DNA from: Alphaproteobacteria bacterium
GTDB taxonomy: Bacteria > Pseudomonadota > Alphaproteobacteria > Rhodobacterales > Rhodobacteraceae
Length of the DNA: 64,000 bases
Reading direction: 5' to 3'
Assembly: GCA_030424865.1 (NCBI GenBank)
Contig: JAUHVR010000002.1
Span: forward strand, 124,001-188,000
Of this stretch, positions 61,428-64,000 are shown piece by piece (positions within the stretch are counted from its first letter, which is position 1; every line of letters starts with the position of its first letter). The notes under the pieces were generated by a model. It had not been told where the DNA came from. It saw only the letters and a program-made list of their open reading frames with translations, and did not search any database. The position numbers were made by a program, and so were the translations under genes.

Positions 61428-62822
61428 TCAACGCAGTTTCTTGAGAATGTTCAACGAGGCGTAGCCATCCGGCACCATCCCGATGGAACGTTGATAGGCG
61501 CGCACGGCGGCGATTGTCAGCGGGCCGATCTTGCCGTCCACGCCCTTGGTGTCGAACCCGCGCTTGGTCAGCAGGCGCTGCATTTCCTTGCGCTCAGAGA
61601 AGGTCAGCGCCCGGTCTGTTCGCGGCCACTTGGCCTGGATCGCGCCGCCGCCCTTGATGCGGTCGGCGAGGTGCCCGACGCCGATCACATAGGCATCCGC
61701 GGTGTTGTAACGCTCGATCACGTCGAAGTTCTTGAAGATCAGAAAGGCCGCGCCCTGTGCGCCCGCCGGCAGCAGGACCGAGGCTGAACCGTAATCCGGC
61801 ACCGGTTTGCCGTTCATTCCCACGACGCCCAGCTTGGCCCAATCCGAAGGCATCTTCTTGGTCTTGCGGTTCGCCTGCGCATAGTTGAACCCGCGCGGCA
61901 GCTTGACCTCGACGCCCCAGGGCGCGTCCTTGCGCCAGCCGTAGCGTGCCAGATAGGCGGCGGTCGAGGCCAGCGCATCCGTCGGGTCGTCCGACCAGAT
62001 GTCACGCTTGCCGTCGCCGGTGAAATCCACCGCAAGCGCCTGATACGAGGTCGGGATAAACTGGGTATGTCCCATCGCCCCGGCCCAGCTGCCGGTGAAA
62101 TTGCTGACCTTCACATCGCCGCTTTGCAGGATGCGCAGCGCCGCGATCAGCTGCTGTTCAAAGAACCGCCCGCGCCGTCCGTCATAGGCCAGGGTCGCCA
62201 GCGACCCGATCACCGGTTTGTCGCCCCGGAACGTGCCATAGGCGCTTTCCAGCCCCCAGATCGCCACCACAACCTCTTTGTCGACGCCATAACGCGCCTC
62301 GATCCGGTCGAGCGTCTTGTTGTGTTTGCGCAGCGCCTTTTTGCCATTCGCGACCCGCGTGGAAGAGGCTGCGCTGTCGAGGTAATCCCAGATCGTCTTG
62401 GTGAACTCGGACTGGTTGCGGTCGCGGCGCACCACCTCGGGGTCGTAACGCACGTTCTTGAACGCCTGGTCAAAGATCGAGGCGCTGATCCCGGCACGCA
62501 GGGCGCGGGCGCGGAAGCCGCTGATCCAGGCCTCGAACCCTTTTTGGGTTGCAACCGGGATCACCTCGACCGGTTCGGGATCGGGCTGTGGCTGCGCCTG
62601 AAAACCGGGGCGCACCGTCGGTCGTATCGACGTCAGCGGTGCCGCCCGTGACACGCTGTTCAACGCAAGAGACGCGGCTTGAACCACGGGGTCCACCGGG
62701 TCAGCCGCCCGCGGTGCAGGTCTCATGATCGGCCGCAGCGAGGTTTCAACCGCACTGGCCCAGGCGGATGAAACCCCCAGGAAAACGGCCGTGGCCGTCG
62801 CAAGAACCCTGCGCACCTGCAT
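61428..62822 (-). CDS. Lytic murein transglycosylase (MltB-like) with peptidoglycan-binding domain
   Basis: 464 aa. N-terminal signal/anchor, a Pro-rich linker to about residue 95, an MltB-type SLT domain with catalytic Glu in W-G-L-E-S-A-Y-G and G-A-M-G-H-T-Q-F-I-P-T-S-Y, and a C-terminal PG_binding_1 domain (G-V-D-G-K-I-G-P-L-T). Cuts the MurNAc-GlcNAc bond to form anhydro ends. Stands alone and converges on the exported hypothetical. Confidence 0.94.
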   Translation of the reverse strand: MQVRRVLATATAVFLGVSSAWASAVETSLRPIMRPAPRAADPVDPVVQAASLALNSVSRAAPLTSIRPTVRPGFQAQPQPDPEPVEVIPVATQKGFEAWISGFRARALRAGISASIFDQAFKNVRYDPEVVRRDRNQSEFTKTIWDYLDSAASSTRVANGKKALRKHNKTLDRIEARYGVDKEVVVAIWGLESAYGTFRGDKPVIGSLATLAYDGRRGRFFEQQLIAALRILQSGDVKVSNFTGSWAGAMGHTQFIPTSYQALAVDFTGDGKRDIWSDDPTDALASTAAYLARYGWRKDAPWGVEVKLPRGFNYAQANRKTKKMPSDWAKLGVVGMNGKPVPDYGSASVLLPAGAQGAAFLIFKNFDVIERYNTADAYVIGVGHLADRIKGGGAIQAKWPRTDRALTFSERKEMQRLLTKRGFDTKGVDGKIGPLTIAAVRAYQRSIGMVPDGYASLNILKKLR

Positions 62823-62889
62823 GTTGTACCCACTGCTTTTTGGTCTGTTTTCAGGAAGTCTAGCGCAGGTCTGCCCAATTCCAAAGCAA

Positions 62890-63597
62890 TCATGGGTTAA
62901 TATCGCGATGCTCCGCCGATTGAGTGATCATCTCCATGTAGGCGCGCAGCAGCGGGATGCGTCCGGGACGAAAACTGTCGTCGGTGACATGCAGATCCGT
63001 CATCCGGTCCAGCCGAAAGGCGCGAAACCCTTCGCGCAACAGGCACCAGGACATGAGGCAGTGGCTCGATTCGAAAAAAGTTATGGTCAAGGGTTTGACG
63101 GATCGCACCGTCTGCGCGCCCCGTGCATCGCTGTAGCTAAAGCGCACGATACGCTCTTCCCAGACGGCCTGACGCAGCGCGTGCGGGTCGATGGTCGGTT
63201 TGGGCGGCGGGTAGAACCGATGGGCGCTGAGAACCGCATGCCGCAGGCGATGCGCCTGCCGGTCGGGCAGGCGGGCGCGCAGCTTGCCAAGTGCGGCTTC
63301 GGCTGCGCCTGCAAGCACCGGGTCGCCGATCTCGATCACCTCGCGCAGGCCCAGAACCAGCGCCTCCAGCTCGTTGTCCTCGAATGTCAGGGGCGGCAGG
63401 CTGGCGTCTTCGATCAGCGTGTAGCCAAACCCGGCCGCCCCGTCGATCACCGCACCCAGCCCACGCAGCGTCTCGATATCGCGATAAAGCGTGCGTTCGG
63501 ACACGCCGGTTTCCTGCGCCAGTGATTGCGCGGTTACAGGCGGGGTCAGGCGGCGCAGGGCCTGCATGAGCTGGAAAAGGCGATGGGTCCGGGACAT
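62890..63597 (-). CDS. YafY-type HTH/WYL transcriptional regulator
   Basis: 235 aa. N-terminal HTH (about 1-60) with R-L-F-Q-L-M-Q-A-L-R-R, E-R-T-L-Y-R-D-I-E-T-L-R-G-L-G-A; C-terminal WYL-type region with R-F-S-Y-S-D-A-R-G and a C-L-L-R-E-G-F-R-A-F-R-L-D-R-M stretch. Such regulators often control a divergent neighbour, here the GST-like gene. Confidence 0.92.
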   Translation of the reverse strand: MSRTHRLFQLMQALRRLTPPVTAQSLAQETGVSERTLYRDIETLRGLGAVIDGAAGFGYTLIEDASLPPLTFEDNELEALVLGLREVIEIGDPVLAGAAEAALGKLRARLPDRQAHRLRHAVLSAHRFYPPPKPTIDPHALRQAVWEERIVRFSYSDARGAQTVRSVKPLTITFFESSHCLMSWCLLREGFRAFRLDRMTDLHVTDDSFRPGRIPLLRAYMEMITQSAEHRDINP

Positions 63598-63619
63598 GTC
63601 CTGATCATATAACCACGTC

Positions 63620-63636
63620 CTGCCAGAAACTGACAG
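63620..63636. promoter_or_regulatory. CTGYCAG-N3-CTGRCAG palindrome between yafY-type and GST genes
   Basis: CTGCCAG, AAA, CTGACAG: an interrupted palindrome with one mismatch in the 83-bp divergent gap, 23 bp from the regulator start. It is of a form commonly seen beside YafY/WYL regulators. Probable operator for both directions. Confidence 0.6.
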
Positions 63637-63680
63637 TAGGGCCCTTTAGATCAGCCGCAAAGATCAAAGGAGATTTGTGA

Positions 63681-64000
63681 TGCTGACCCTTCTAAGCCTG
63701 CCTGGAAACGCCAGTGAACCCAGCCTCAGCCCGTTCTGCGTCAAGGCGATGTGCCTGCTGCACATGTCGGGGGAGCCCTGGCAGGTGGAATATGTCATTG
63801 ACATGAGCAAGACGCCGCACGGCAAGCTGCCGGTGCTGCGCGGGGTGGATCGGCTGATCCCGGACAGCGGCTTTATCCAGACCTATTTGGCAGAGCGCGG
63901 CGCGGACTTTGCGCCGGGGCTGTCACGAGGCGACAGGGCGCAGGCCCATGCGTTGATGCGGATGAACGAAGAGCATCTGCGCGCCGCACTGGTGCATGAC
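63681..64000 (+). CDS. Glutathione S-transferase-like protein, 3' end cut off
   Basis: Starts at the ATG at 63681 after AAAGGAGATTTGTG and runs off the window edge, with 106 codons visible. A thioredoxin-fold N-domain is seen: S-P-F-C-V-K-A (18-24), a cis-Pro region G-K-L-P-V-L-R and P-D-S-G-F-I-Q-T-Y-L, as in GST/metaxin-like proteins. Substrate unknown. Divergent from the YafY-type regulator. Confidence 0.85.

Noticed and set aside
1-64000. Search for CRISPR arrays, transposases, integrases, phage genes and rRNA
   Set aside because: No regularly spaced repeats, no DDE or recombinase motifs and no rRNA-like sequence were seen; the single tRNA shows no flanking direct repeat suggesting an integrated element.

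Overview
The window looks like a chromosomal segment of a marine Roseobacter-group alphaproteobacterium (Rhodobacteraceae). This is an inference from gene content and style: GC-rich coding with few gaps, many ATGA start/stop overlaps, three DUF6455 genes, a DUF1467 protein, a DUF1501/DUF1800 pair, a gpmI-envC-ctpA-rppH neighbourhood, and several TRAP and ABC sugar transporters. I saw no prophage, insertion sequence, CRISPR array or rRNA.

Region 1 (1-2.5 kb): the end of a TRAP transporter (dctQ cut by the window edge, then dctM) closed by a perfect 16-bp hairpin, then about 330 bp with no gene, then a decayed c-type cytochrome gene.

Region 2 (2.6-20.1 kb): an amino-sugar / chitooligosaccharide locus. 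A 13-gene minus-strand operon runs from an ABC importer (two permeases, binding protein, ATPase) through a Gfo/Idh/MocA dehydrogenase, two different SIS-domain enzymes, a ROK kinase, a KbaZ/GatZ-like protein, NagA, CutC, a GNAT acetyltransferase and an M81 (MlrC-like) protein. Divergent from it are a NagR/HutC-type GntR regulator, a GH20 hexosaminidase without a signal peptide and an MFS transporter. The shared 211-bp control region carries repeated TTGGYAT half-sites. The likely job is uptake of short amino-sugar oligomers, cytoplasmic cleavage, phosphorylation, deacetylation and deamination.

Region 3 (20.3-34.2 kb): two linked operons. The first encodes a MocD-like di-iron desaturase/hydroxylase, a MocE-like Rieske ferredoxin, a PanB-family protein lacking canonical catalytic residues, and a mutarotase-like protein, divergent from a LacI regulator. 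The second encodes an enolase-superfamily dehydratase, an ABC sugar importer, an aldo-keto reductase, a lactonase, an SDR and an FAH-family hydrolase: the parts of a non-phosphorylative 6-deoxysugar (L-fucose-type) pathway, with an FCD-type GntR regulator and a perfect 16-bp palindrome at its head. Together they suggest use of an O-methylated deoxysugar. This is the most interesting hypothesis in the window.

Region 4 (34.4-49.6 kb): mostly chromosomal core and small conserved genes: tRNA-Leu(CAG), an NDUFA9-like protein, an APH-like kinase, three tandem DUF6455 proteins, an M48 lipoprotein protease, DUF167, a nitroreductase, an EI24 membrane protein, methylmalonyl-CoA epimerase, a response regulator with an unrecognised C-terminus, the DUF1501/DUF1800 pair, a GcvA-like LysR regulator, aspS and a cyclopropane-fatty-acid-synthase-like methyltransferase.

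Region 5 (49.7-64 kb): carB, gpmI, envC-like, ctpA (with a clear terminator), a small regulatory module (SnoaL-LuxR fusion regulator, 65-aa ORF, Tat-type Acg-like nitroreductase, MarR regulator, and a 20-bp-spaced duplicated operator), then rppH, an exported hypothetical, a MltB-like lytic transglycosylase, and a YafY/WYL regulator divergent from a GST-like gene cut by the right edge.
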